This document shows, piece by piece, positions 55,232-64,000 of a stretch of 64,000 nt of DNA; the first letter of the stretch is position 1; the number at the start of each line of letters is the position of its first letter. The DNA comes from Paludibacteraceae bacterium (GTDB lineage Bacteria > Bacteroidota > Bacteroidia > Bacteroidales > Paludibacteraceae): positions 1 through 64,000 of the forward strand of contig JAHDRA010000043.1 in the NCBI GenBank assembly GCA_018433525.1, read 5' to 3'. Below the pieces are notes generated by a model. The model was not told the origin of the DNA, ran no database searches, and worked only from the letters and a program-made list of their open reading frames with translations. The position numbers and the translations under genes are program-made.

Positions 55232-57688
55232 TTATAATTTAATTACTTTAAAATTCTGACTTTCTTGTCCATTCGTAATTCTGAGAATATAAATTCCGGA
55301 GTTGCATCCCACAGGAGTTATCAGATCATTTTGAACTAAAAGTGGGACATTTTTCCCTTGTAAATCAACCATTTTCACGAAGATATTTTCACCAATATTT
55401 TTAATCCGAAATGAATTGCTAAATGGATTTGGAAAAATTTTCAAAGTATTTTCACGATTCAGTACACTAAAAGCTGAAGCGGTCTTTTTTTTCTCAATTT
55501 CAAATTTCACTTCTGCCGTTACTGGATCGATGGTAGTGCGTGATTTAGAACCTCCGGCATTTAATTCCAATACACCACTTCCCCATGCCTGATTGACGAT
55601 ATTTTGTCCGTAAACCGTACGGTACGAATCCCATGTTTGGTAGTCGATATACTGATTATTTCCCCACACTTTGGGATACGAACCAGCAGGAGAAAACGGA
55701 TTTGGCACGGGAGTATCGAAGGTAAATGGTGTCATTTCAAAACTTCCTGGAGCAACATATTCCATTTTTATAGTATTATTATTAGGAGAAGTGTATGAAA
55801 GTGTATTGGCATCTATTTCTGAAATATTTTTGGCTTGAACAGCAGTTACAAAAGCATTAAAATCAGTGTAATCGTTATCGGTAGCCAGTTCGAAAACCAA
55901 ACAACCCAACTGATTTGCCTCCCAGCGAAAAGAAAGTTGTGTATGTGTATTAGCTTCGCCGGAAGTTACTTTAATAATTTCAACAGGCTGAGGATAGGGT
56001 TTTACAGCTAAAAAAACATCGGGACGCAACTGCAAATACAAATCATTGTCAATCCACTTGTATTTTTGCACATCCCAAAAATCGGCTTCACCTGTGGTTT
56101 CAAATTGTTTCAACGAATCGGGAATAACCAACCAGATTTTATTCAGATTAGCATTGCTGTGTTTCACCATTTGCATCATCATGTTGCGGAACTGACCTAT
56201 TTCGTGCTGTGGCGAACGGCCCGCTGTGGTTGTTTGTGCTCCGCCATTTCCCGATAACATTCGTGCACCGTTTTGCTGTCCCTTTACGCCAATGCGCCAC
56301 ATACATTGTTCCGAAAAAGTTCCCATTGCTCCATCCGGACGGCCAACTGCCGCACTTGCCATGGTTACATTTTTGTCGATCCAGGTGGTTTCAAATTCAA
56401 AACGACGACCTTTCCCAGTTGCGTTCCATGCATTGTATGGAAACTCGCCATTGATAGTACCATCGATGTTAAAATAGCGCCCATGATCGATGTGGTAAAA
56501 AGGTTTAGCACTTTGTATTTCAACCGGTAAAGAAAAATTGCGCTGAGCAATATCTATAATTATTTGAGGTGGACGATACGAAGAACTCAGTTGAAATCCT
56601 ATTTCCATTTCGGTAGGATCTTTTGTTGCCAACAATTGGTCGGAACACGAAAGTTTAAAATTTGAATCTGTAAAATAAGGAATGGTATATTGATAATACG
56701 AACCTTTGAAGGGAACAAATGATCCTGTCTTGGCTCTGGCATCGGCGGCCACCTGCGCTCCATCCACAAAATGAATGGCTGCTTCGAGCATCATCCAATC
56801 CAAACAGGCCTGCGCACGTTTCTTATTTTCGGATCCATTGGGGTCGTTGCATTTTTCTGCACCTTCGTAAATAGTTAACAACGGATTAAGCGTATGACCA
56901 AAATAATTGTTTGAGTTCCATTCCACACGCCCTGCATTGTACAACGCACGCGTCAGATTTTTTAAAAATCCGTCGAAATAGGCAATGGCATTTACATTGG
57001 TTGGATATATCGTTTTGGTTACAGGAGAACTTACACCTGTGCGAAGTAATATACCATTCGAAGACAAATCGAGATTAGTCATGTCCAGCGTTTTCGAACC
57101 AACGGTTTTATTGTGTAACTCATGCGAAAACAAATAACCGGCAGCACGCATCATCCAATGAAAATTTTCGGAATTAAATTCTTTTCCACCGGCAGCATTG
57201 TAACCACAGCAGGGGTCGAAAACATGATCAGTTTTCATAAGTTGATGAAACATACTTTTAACATCCGAGTAAATCAAATCTACCTGAGTTGGATCATTTG
57301 CGGCAATTTCATCTTTCCAACGGAAATAATACATGGCATATCCGGCGCAACTGAAGGGCGAATAAAAACTCCCCACGTTGCTTCCGTTCACCATATTGCG
57401 ACCGGTAGCGATAAATGATTTAAGGGTTGTTGCACTTGAGTTTGTAACTGGCCAGGCCATTTTAGCTAATAATTTTGACCACTCCGATTTTCCACTGTCA
57501 GCATTTCCATTCGAAGGATTGGGGTTGTACAATGGAATTCGTGTCCCCCACATGAGATTTATGCGTTGCTGATAACCCGACTCCCATGCTGCAGCTGGGC
57601 GTGGAAGTTGAGGCACAATACTATCGGTTTGCGAATAACCAAATTTACAAAGAAACAGCAGAATTATTCCTATAGTATATCGTTGCAT
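55232..57688 (-). CDS. T9SS-exported protein, predicted alpha/alpha-toroid, B2
   Basis: 818 residues. Signal peptide ends near GYSQ. Paralogue of the protein at 50616 with equivalent elements: KEFNSENFHWMMRAAGYLFS (against GTENHLAMTRTAAYLYA), GRVEWNSNNYFGHTLNPLLT (against GEWNSSTYLPFSITG), SSYRPPQIIIDIAQR (against STYRPPMAVVKLASK) and GRSPQHEIGQFRNMMMQM. A beta-sandwich-like second half and a T9SS domain (NSGIYILRITNGQESQNFKV) follow. It starts 1 bp before the stop of the A3 gene, so the two are translationally close. Predicted glycan-active, no family assigned. Confidence 0.78.
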   Translation of the reverse strand: MQRYTIGIILLFLCKFGYSQTDSIVPQLPRPAAAWESGYQQRINLMWGTRIPLYNPNPSNGNADSGKSEWSKLLAKMAWPVTNSSATTLKSFIATGRNMVNGSNVGSFYSPFSCAGYAMYYFRWKDEIAANDPTQVDLIYSDVKSMFHQLMKTDHVFDPCCGYNAAGGKEFNSENFHWMMRAAGYLFSHELHNKTVGSKTLDMTNLDLSSNGILLRTGVSSPVTKTIYPTNVNAIAYFDGFLKNLTRALYNAGRVEWNSNNYFGHTLNPLLTIYEGAEKCNDPNGSENKKRAQACLDWMMLEAAIHFVDGAQVAADARAKTGSFVPFKGSYYQYTIPYFTDSNFKLSCSDQLLATKDPTEMEIGFQLSSSYRPPQIIIDIAQRNFSLPVEIQSAKPFYHIDHGRYFNIDGTINGEFPYNAWNATGKGRRFEFETTWIDKNVTMASAAVGRPDGAMGTFSEQCMWRIGVKGQQNGARMLSGNGGAQTTTAGRSPQHEIGQFRNMMMQMVKHSNANLNKIWLVIPDSLKQFETTGEADFWDVQKYKWIDNDLYLQLRPDVFLAVKPYPQPVEIIKVTSGEANTHTQLSFRWEANQLGCLVFELATDNDYTDFNAFVTAVQAKNISEIDANTLSYTSPNNNTIKMEYVAPGSFEMTPFTFDTPVPNPFSPAGSYPKVWGNNQYIDYQTWDSYRTVYGQNIVNQAWGSGVLELNAGGSKSRTTIDPVTAEVKFEIEKKKTASAFSVLNRENTLKIFPNPFSNSFRIKNIGENIFVKMVDLQGKNVPLLVQNDLITPVGCNSGIYILRITNGQESQNFKVIKL

Positions 57689-59868
57689 TAACGTACAATT
57701 TTTGTTGTTATAGTTTTTATATCCGATTGAAATATAAGCAGATAAATACCTGAAGCTAAATTTTGAAAAGAAAAAATGTTCTTTTTTATTTCCTCTCTGA
57801 CAAGTATTTTTCCCGAAATATCTGAAATGGTTATATATGGGTGATTTTCGATGGAGTTAAAAACAATTTTATCTTTGAGAATTTTAAATTCAGTGTTTGA
57901 AAAATCAATGAGATTTGCGGTTGAACCCGAGTTCAGGATTACCGATGCGGGTGAAGCGCCCGCATTGTTGTTATTACAATCAATTGCCACAACACGGTAT
58001 TGGAAGTTTATATTTTTCGGATACAAGTAATCGCGCCAGATCTGTTCATTGAATGTACTACCGGCACTTTTACGTGGTCGAAAAACAATCGTTTTCCATT
58101 CGCCTGTCCCGTCTTTGCGGTCGATACGGAAACCGATTTCGTTGGTCGAAGCATCGGTCCACGAAATGGTTACGTACTTTTTTTCAGCTTCGAAAGCCAC
58201 AACAGGAGCTTCCGGAGCTGCTGGTGAATTGGTTGGGCAAGTTGTAAGCACATCGTTACCGGTAGTTACCACATTTCCGGTATTGCTGACAATGGCTACA
58301 TCAGTCATAGTGCCAGCTTTGTAGTTGCCGATATTGGTGGTGGTGTTCCATGCCCACAACGAACCTTCGTGCGAGACATCGTACCCCGCCATATAACCCG
58401 AAGTACCGTTGTTGTTTGTAATGGCAAACGACCAGATACTGTTCATTCCGCCATGCGCTTGCCAGAGTATTCCTTCACCATCGTTACCGGGATTGGAGCC
58501 TGTATTGTTGTAAAAATTGTTGTCAATCCATCCGTTTTTTCCTGCCATATCGAAAGCACGCGAGAGATTATCGGACAAGCAACCATTTCCTCCGGGTACA
58601 CTTTCGTAAAAGCCATCAAGCGTAAGTTCCCAACCGGGACCCAACCCATAGCGGTCAGCGCCTTCCTGCAGATAATCGCGGACATTTTTATTATTGCGAA
58701 CCAAAAACCAATTTCCCGAAATTTCGAACCCCTTGTTGCCGTGATTATACACATTATTATCCTGAATAATTACATTTTCGGCCAAATAACCCGGAAGTGT
58801 ATTGCCGAACGGATTCAGAAAACATTTGTTGACGTCCAAACCGATGGCTTTTCCATAATCATAAATCAACGTTTTTCGATGATTGCCAAACGCCTGATTG
58901 CATTTATCCTGCTGCGTAATGGCTGTGGTTTGGTAATATTTAAAACAACTATCAGGTTTAGGCAGATAGTTATTAGCAACAAAAGTATTGCTTCCATACA
59001 CGCCAATACGCGCACCGAATTTATAAGGATAAGTGGACTGAGCAATACTATCGTATTTTTCTTTGGCATACTGTATAATGTTATGATTGCCGACAACCGC
59101 GTTTTTAATCACACAACCCATCACAATCCGTCCTGCACCTACACCCACAAAACTTCCGTTGGCAGCCGCAAAAGCATCGAATGGATGTGTACCATCAGGG
59201 ACACGGGTTTTCCATTCGCCTTTCGAAGCTTTGTTGCTGTACCAACCCAAACCACCGCTATACGATGATGAAAATGGATATTCAGCACCAAAATAAACTA
59301 CACCACCATTGAGTTCTACCCAAAGAATTCCAATGTTCGTTATGTCTTTAAGCGTTTCAGAACCTGAAGGAATGCAGCCTACTATATTCCAGTTTACCGG
59401 AATGGAGCGGTCATTGTTATTGATATCCTTTATTTTTTTTGTTTTAAAAATGAATTTTGTGAGCGGCTGCAACGTTCCCGAAATGGCATTGTCGGCTGTT
59501 GGTTTTTCGCCCAAAATCACTACACCACTCCGAAGCATTAAGCCCCTGCCCGCTTCACCATCCGAGATATTTTCAGGAACATTCGTAAAATCGTAACTGC
59601 CGGCAGGATAATACAAAACGCCGCCCCCCTGTTGGTACAATATATCACGCGCAAATTCAAATTTCTGAAAATCGGTAGCAGGCAGTTTTAATCCGGCTTT
59701 ACCAAAATCGTATGTTTGCATGTTGATTTGATTTGTCCAACGAATATTGTCAGTCCACACCGGATAATTTCCATTGCCGTAAAATTCAGCAACCGGATTT
59801 TGAGATAGCAATAGCAAACTGCTAAGGCCACAGAAAAGCAATGTTAATATTTTTCTGAATGTAATCAT
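57688..59868 (-). CDS. T9SS-exported parallel beta-helix protein, A3
   Basis: 726 residues, the closest relative of A1 in the array: NPVAEFYGNGNYPVWTDNIR, GGGVLYYPAGSYDF, GLMLRSGVVILGEKP, GARIGVYGSNTFVANNYLP, LIYDYGKAIGLDVNK, VIIQDNNVYNHGNKGFEISG and NDGEGILWQAHGG. A fibronectin-III-like segment (VTISWTDASTNEIGFRIDRK) and a T9SS domain (ASGIYLLIFQSDIKTITTKI) close it. Signal peptide ends near LLLSQ. Its stop overlaps the start base of the B2 gene. Possible lyase or hydrolase on a polysaccharide; unassigned. Confidence 0.88.
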   Translation of the reverse strand: MITFRKILTLLFCGLSSLLLLSQNPVAEFYGNGNYPVWTDNIRWTNQINMQTYDFGKAGLKLPATDFQKFEFARDILYQQGGGVLYYPAGSYDFTNVPENISDGEAGRGLMLRSGVVILGEKPTADNAISGTLQPLTKFIFKTKKIKDINNNDRSIPVNWNIVGCIPSGSETLKDITNIGILWVELNGGVVYFGAEYPFSSSYSGGLGWYSNKASKGEWKTRVPDGTHPFDAFAAANGSFVGVGAGRIVMGCVIKNAVVGNHNIIQYAKEKYDSIAQSTYPYKFGARIGVYGSNTFVANNYLPKPDSCFKYYQTTAITQQDKCNQAFGNHRKTLIYDYGKAIGLDVNKCFLNPFGNTLPGYLAENVIIQDNNVYNHGNKGFEISGNWFLVRNNKNVRDYLQEGADRYGLGPGWELTLDGFYESVPGGNGCLSDNLSRAFDMAGKNGWIDNNFYNNTGSNPGNDGEGILWQAHGGMNSIWSFAITNNNGTSGYMAGYDVSHEGSLWAWNTTTNIGNYKAGTMTDVAIVSNTGNVVTTGNDVLTTCPTNSPAAPEAPVVAFEAEKKYVTISWTDASTNEIGFRIDRKDGTGEWKTIVFRPRKSAGSTFNEQIWRDYLYPKNINFQYRVVAIDCNNNNAGASPASVILNSGSTANLIDFSNTEFKILKDKIVFNSIENHPYITISDISGKILVREEIKKNIFSFQNLASGIYLLIFQSDIKTITTKIVR

Positions 59869-59895
59869 AAACTTTAGATTGCCTGTGTATAGAAA

Positions 59896-62457
59896 CTATT
59901 TAATCACTACTTTTTGTGTAATTACATTTTGCGCTGTTACAATTTGAACGATATACACTCCAGCAACACAATTCAGTTTGAATTGGGAATAATTGCTTGT
60001 TTTTGCTGATTTTTGTATCAAATGCCCATTCAGATCGTACACATTTACACTAAATTGTTGATTGTCGGAAGCAAAAATCCGAATGATATTTTTATCTGCA
60101 AATATTTTAAAACCTGCACTTTGAATACCATTTATTTGTGTCGGGCTGCTAATAATTACAGTTGTTGTAGCAGTAATACCTTCGCTTTGAGCTGTAATTG
60201 TATAAATTCCCGGAGCTGAGGCCTGAAAAACGCCATCGTTCGAAATTGTTCCACCATTATTTACCGAAAAAGTAACCGGCTTATTCATAACCGAACCATA
60301 TTGATCAAAAAGATTGGCATAAAATTTTCGCGAAACGTTGGGTAACAGTGTTATATTCTCAGGCCATAAACGCATTGATTCAGGAATGGAGGCATTTCGA
60401 TCGTAAATTAGCTGTAAAGTAGGCTTCAGCACCCCTGTTGATTCTTTTGAGGCCGGCTCCAATACGGGATCGCCATTCGAATTAACCCATTGAGTTGTCA
60501 AAACAAATGTAATAGAAGCATCACCGGCAAGTCTTCTTGTTTCGATGTAATTTGTAAAATCTGTTCCCTGATAAACTACTTTTTCAGAGGTATTTGTTTT
60601 ATTAATTTTGAAAATTCCCAATGAGTCTGCTTTGGTTTTATCCATACTCCATGGAGATGTAATATCATTCCCAAATGCCGAAGAATTGTTCCACGTAAGT
60701 GTTGCCTCACTCCAATTGTCGAAACCTTTTTTCAATGCATAAACAATGGCTTGTCCATTATTATATTTTCCTGATTTATAAAGCAATAGACGTGCATCTT
60801 TAATTGGTTTTTGTAAATTCTGCAAATTGAATTTAAAATATGCTTTGGAAGTATTGGCAGGTCGGTCATCCTGTCGTTTCACCAATAAGGTTGCGGCAGT
60901 ACCAAAGGTCTTGGCAGCATCTCCCATTCGAATGTTTGTGTCTTCCGTAGTAATAATTTCCTCGGCTTCAATCTCTTTATCGTTATCATCAAATACGACA
61001 AGGTATCCATCATTGGCACCTCCGTAAGTATTTTGAAATGGATTGACACAAAAGACCGACGCAGTTGTAGCTGTACCAACTGCTGCATACCGATAGGTAT
61101 TCCTGTCTCGAGCTACTTTATTCATGGCATCAACGCCTGCAGGATGTGTAACAAATTTTCGTTGGGTTCCCAATGTAGGATGATATACTATTTTCATTAT
61201 AACTCCATTTGAACCTCCGCTTTCCCATGCGTTCACATCGGGTATTCCGCTAGTTCTTCCGGTATAAAAAATAGAATTATTGAAACCGCGAGTTACACCA
61301 TACCATCTGTTCCATGTATTGTATGGCTTAATGGCATGCATTCGTATCCATTCCCCGTTTTTATTCATAAGTCCGATAGTACTTGCCGATGTCGCACCAC
61401 TGAAACCTGCAAAACTATCTCCATCTGATATTCCTGCAGGTACAGGTGTTCCGGTAAAATTGTTATACCCTCCATACCAAGGGTCATATTGAAAAACAGT
61501 AGCACCTCCATCGGAATATCCTATCATCAAGATATTTCCGACTGAATCGGTACCTAATGCATTCACTTGCGAATCGGAAATAAGCCGGTTGGCGCCAATG
61601 GAAGCCTGAGGAAAATTATATATACCATAATCTTTCGAGTTACTGCCTCTTTTCCAGTTTTGCGAGCCATCGGAACCATTGAATGAAAAAAGATAAGGAT
61701 CTTTGTAAGGTTCAAAGCCTGTATTGCCCATTCCGTAACCCCCCACATATACCAAATCGCCCTGCGGACTTACAGCAACCGCATTGGTACGGGCAGATCC
61801 ACACCAAACATCGAATGTGCGGGTCCACACAAAACCCGACAAGTCTGGCTTAATTCGTGAAAGGTAATCGGCCCAATCGCCATTTTTATCGTGATTAACG
61901 CACAAATCTCCGTTTGGAAAAACATCAATATCATTCACATCCCGATCTGAATCGCCTCCACCCAGATATGTAGCATTCAGAATTTGAGAACCATCTAACG
62001 AAACCCGAACAATGGCAGGCTTTGAACCCGGAGCGCTGTCAATTTTGCCATCGAAACCAGGTAGTTGAGCAAAAGAATTGTATCCAACAGCTACAATATA
62101 GATACCGTTTTCGGTAACTGCAAGTCGTAAATCTTTTATTTTAATACTGCCTGTGGCAAAGCGCGAAAAGCTGAGAATTTGCTGTCCATTATTCGAAAGT
62201 CGTAGAATATAAGCCGATTCGAGTGAAGATGGATTGTCGGTTCCAAAAAGATATGTCGGAATATTGCCCGGAACGGTGAGGGCAGGCGTATTATCTGTAG
62301 TACCTATTACAATCAACGTTCCATCGTCGGCAAAAGCCACATCGTGTAAAATCTCGTTTCCGCTACCTCCAAAATAGCTTGCCGTAATACGTACAGGATA
62401 AGCATGTACTGTAAAAACAGTAACTGAAAACAATAAAAACAATAATGATTTTTTCAT
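59896..62457 (-). CDS. T9SS-exported propeller / DNRLRE (CBM96-like) / Ig-like protein, S
   Basis: About 853 residues from the ATG at 62457, chosen because MKKSLLFLLFSVTVFTVHA is a clean signal peptide; an upstream ATG at 62484 is also open but overlaps the promoter. N-terminal SBBP-like propeller (YFGGSGNEILHDVAFADDGT, ATYLGGGDSDRDVNDIDVFP). Residues about 510-680 form a DNRLRE domain (DTNIRMGDAAKTFGTAATLL, YFKFNLQNL), a carbohydrate-binding type (CBM96-like). A bacterial Ig-like repeat (VTFSVNNGGTISNDGVFQAS) precedes the T9SS domain (AGVYIVQIVTAQNVITQKVV). First gene of the array. Confidence 0.85.
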   Translation of the reverse strand: MKKSLLFLLFSVTVFTVHAYPVRITASYFGGSGNEILHDVAFADDGTLIVIGTTDNTPALTVPGNIPTYLFGTDNPSSLESAYILRLSNNGQQILSFSRFATGSIKIKDLRLAVTENGIYIVAVGYNSFAQLPGFDGKIDSAPGSKPAIVRVSLDGSQILNATYLGGGDSDRDVNDIDVFPNGDLCVNHDKNGDWADYLSRIKPDLSGFVWTRTFDVWCGSARTNAVAVSPQGDLVYVGGYGMGNTGFEPYKDPYLFSFNGSDGSQNWKRGSNSKDYGIYNFPQASIGANRLISDSQVNALGTDSVGNILMIGYSDGGATVFQYDPWYGGYNNFTGTPVPAGISDGDSFAGFSGATSASTIGLMNKNGEWIRMHAIKPYNTWNRWYGVTRGFNNSIFYTGRTSGIPDVNAWESGGSNGVIMKIVYHPTLGTQRKFVTHPAGVDAMNKVARDRNTYRYAAVGTATTASVFCVNPFQNTYGGANDGYLVVFDDNDKEIEAEEIITTEDTNIRMGDAAKTFGTAATLLVKRQDDRPANTSKAYFKFNLQNLQKPIKDARLLLYKSGKYNNGQAIVYALKKGFDNWSEATLTWNNSSAFGNDITSPWSMDKTKADSLGIFKINKTNTSEKVVYQGTDFTNYIETRRLAGDASITFVLTTQWVNSNGDPVLEPASKESTGVLKPTLQLIYDRNASIPESMRLWPENITLLPNVSRKFYANLFDQYGSVMNKPVTFSVNNGGTISNDGVFQASAPGIYTITAQSEGITATTTVIISSPTQINGIQSAGFKIFADKNIIRIFASDNQQFSVNVYDLNGHLIQKSAKTSNYSQFKLNCVAGVYIVQIVTAQNVITQKVVIK

Positions 62458-62481
62458 AAAAAAATATAAAAAGGTTATTAA

Positions 62482-62489
62482 CAAATTTA
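62482..62489 (-). promoter_or_regulatory. Promoter -7 box ahead of T9SS cargo array
   Basis: TAAATTTG on the minus strand, 24 bp before the chosen start of the first array gene. The remaining gap to the transposase remnant (62490-62703) has a short TTAATGTG tandem and nothing else I can support. Confidence 0.4.
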
Positions 62490-62703
62490 CTATTAATGCA
62501 TTAATGTGTTAATGTGTTAAACAACGTTATAACAAAATAAAGATAATCGATCTTTAACATTTTGATTGACTTGATTAGGTATATTTTCACTTAACAATTG
62601 AGAAATGGGTGTTTTGTCAAAAGCCGAAACACGCTAAATCTGCATAATTTCATCAGAATATAATTTATTTTTAAAGGTCTGATAGAACCACATGTCTTTT
62701 TAT

Positions 62704-63761
62704 TCATTCGTGTTTGTGTATGCAATACATGTGGGTTTCATAAATTGAAAGTGAAATTTTTGTCAAGTGTTTGATATATATAACAATCAGATGAGTACAA
62801 ATTGCCTTCCACAAGTTTATCTTGACAGCATTTGGAGAATGCCCCCAAAGTTTTTTGACTGTTAGATTTTGCTTTATCCATTTCAAAAACACCTCAATTT
62901 GCCAACGATTTTTGTACAAATATGTCTTTTCAAGGGAAAATATATCAAAATTATTGGTCAAAAACAGCAGTAATGCGTCGTTTTCGCTGTGGTAAAATTC
63001 AAAAGACGAAGTTTTTCGGGATAAGAGCATTTCGTCTTTGGAACAGTAAGTTCTATTATCCTGTCGGTTCTCAGTGCGGTCGTTTGATCAATACTGCTCA
63101 ACAATGCTATACAGTAAGGTGGATTTTGCCCGTGTGACAAAAAATGCACCTGCAGTATTTATACGAAACCAAGCCTCGAAATCGACATAAGCCTTGTCCA
63201 TCACATAAAATGGAATTACATCCAACGCATTGCTGTCATGATATTTCCCGTCTGTAATCAGGATAAATTTCGGTATGCTCCCACGCAAGTCGAGCAGTGT
63301 ATGCATTTTTACGGCTCAGCGTGAATATTTGCCTTCTGCCCAGGTAAAAAGATTGATACTTACCGATATGGTTGTTGAGTCAAGTGCAAATATCTCGTTT
63401 TCAATATCAATGCCCGGAACAGGAAAATCAGCATAAAGGGGACGAACAGGGTTTAATAATTACCGAAATCGGCAAAAATCCGCCAGTCTCACTGCTCGTT
63501 CGCAAGCGAAAAAGTTGTTTGGTCAACATACTTCTTAATACCTAAGTGATAAAGTTTACCTTTATGCGCTTTCAGGCCCAGACAAATGAAGCGAAGCGAT
63601 TCCAAAGAGGTCATTTAACCAAAAAGCAAGTGGATAAAATGATTCCAACAGTTCAGTTGATGAATGTGATAATCTCCCTTGTAACGCTTTACGCATTTGT
63701 TGAACTCATATTTGTTCACAAATTCCAACACTTGTGCAAACACATATTTACCTGAATACAT
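62704..63761 (-). pseudogene. Decayed IS4-family transposase
   Basis: Read in pieces on the minus strand: an N-terminal domain from ATG 63761 (GKYVFAQVLEFVNKYEF, RYKGDYHIHQLNCWN), then in-frame stops where FGQ and NxRDW would be expected, a frameshift near NY, the first catalytic Asp region (FALDSTTISVSINLFTWAEG), another stop, MHTLLDLRGSIPKFILITDG and FYVMDKAYVDFEAW with the second Asp, a further stop, and a C-terminal piece YKNRWQIEVFLKWIKQNL with the catalytic Glu. The C-terminus is shorter than in intact relatives. At least four stops or shifts make it inactive. I found no clear terminal inverted repeats. The region 63762-64000 holds nothing I can identify. Confidence 0.88.
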
Positions 63762-64000
63762 AATAATTTTGTGATTAATAGATCAAAAACCGCAAAATTA
63801 TTACTTTTCAAATCAAGTCGTAAAATCAAAGATCGCTTATAATGTATTTAATATTAGATGATTACAAAAATATTCTCAAAATTAACGCACAACTGATTAA
63901 TACCTGACGAAATTTCGCAACATAATCCCTAAACATTGTAAATATCAAATATTTATTTAACACACTTAAGGATTGATCAATTTACCCAGCACCTCCACAT

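Noticed and set aside
1..64000. CRISPR arrays, tRNA or rRNA genes, prophage
   Set aside because: No evenly spaced direct repeats with spacers, no cloverleaf-like sequence and no phage structural genes recognised on either strand.

Overview
The window reads as chromosomal DNA of an AT-rich member of the Bacteroidota, most likely an anaerobic Bacteroidales. Evidence: type IX secretion (T9SS) C-terminal sorting domains on many exported proteins, a PorP/SprF protein next to a giant SprB-repeat/PKD adhesin, CarboxypepD_reg TonB-dependent receptors, DUF4491 and DUF6249 proteins, promoters of the Bacteroidota TAnnTTTG type, and a pta/ackA acetate-forming pathway. I cannot name the species.

Layout. 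1-450: a transposase N-terminal scrap, then a minus-strand operon (450-2313: AlaX-like editing protein, monofunctional transglycosylase, LipB). 2593-4878: copper P-type ATPase. 5104-6572: membrane protein, ECF sigma factor broken by an in-frame TAG, small membrane protein. 6658-12741: ribosomal protein L19, an S9 peptidase lipoprotein, and a pta / 3-hydroxyacyl-CoA dehydrogenase / ackA operon. 13138-13208 looks like the 3' end (domains V-VI) of a degenerate group II intron. 13211-20247: GH89 alpha-N-acetylglucosaminidase with divergent NagB (amino-sugar use), acetyltransferase, DUF1573 protein, MeaB GTPase, orphan DNA methyltransferase. 20272-20570 appears to be a decayed Nudix gene. 20596-31807: Lrp/AsnC regulator, PorP/SprF protein, 2187-residue adhesin, RsgA, Frr, PyrH, DUF4491.

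32025-42817 carries two TonB-dependent receptors: one with a surface lipoprotein partner, one BtuB-like with a small upstream ORF. Between and beside them are an S8 protease, XseA and FolB. The two receptors share a diverged upstream element of about 170-250 bp. 42900-44735 is a secreted GH13 amylase.

The most distinctive part is 45387-62484: eight consecutive minus-strand genes, all for exported proteins with T9SS sorting domains. They comprise three related parallel-beta-helix proteins, two related proteins of predicted alpha/alpha-toroid type, two tandem Asp-box beta-propellers, and a propeller/DNRLRE/Ig-like protein at the upstream end. There is no SusC/SusD pair, sulfatase, regulator or cytoplasmic sugar enzyme in it. 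It looks like an outer-surface or secreted polysaccharide-processing set. It is bounded by a terminator (45325-45361) on one side and a decayed IS4-family transposase (62704-63761) on the other.
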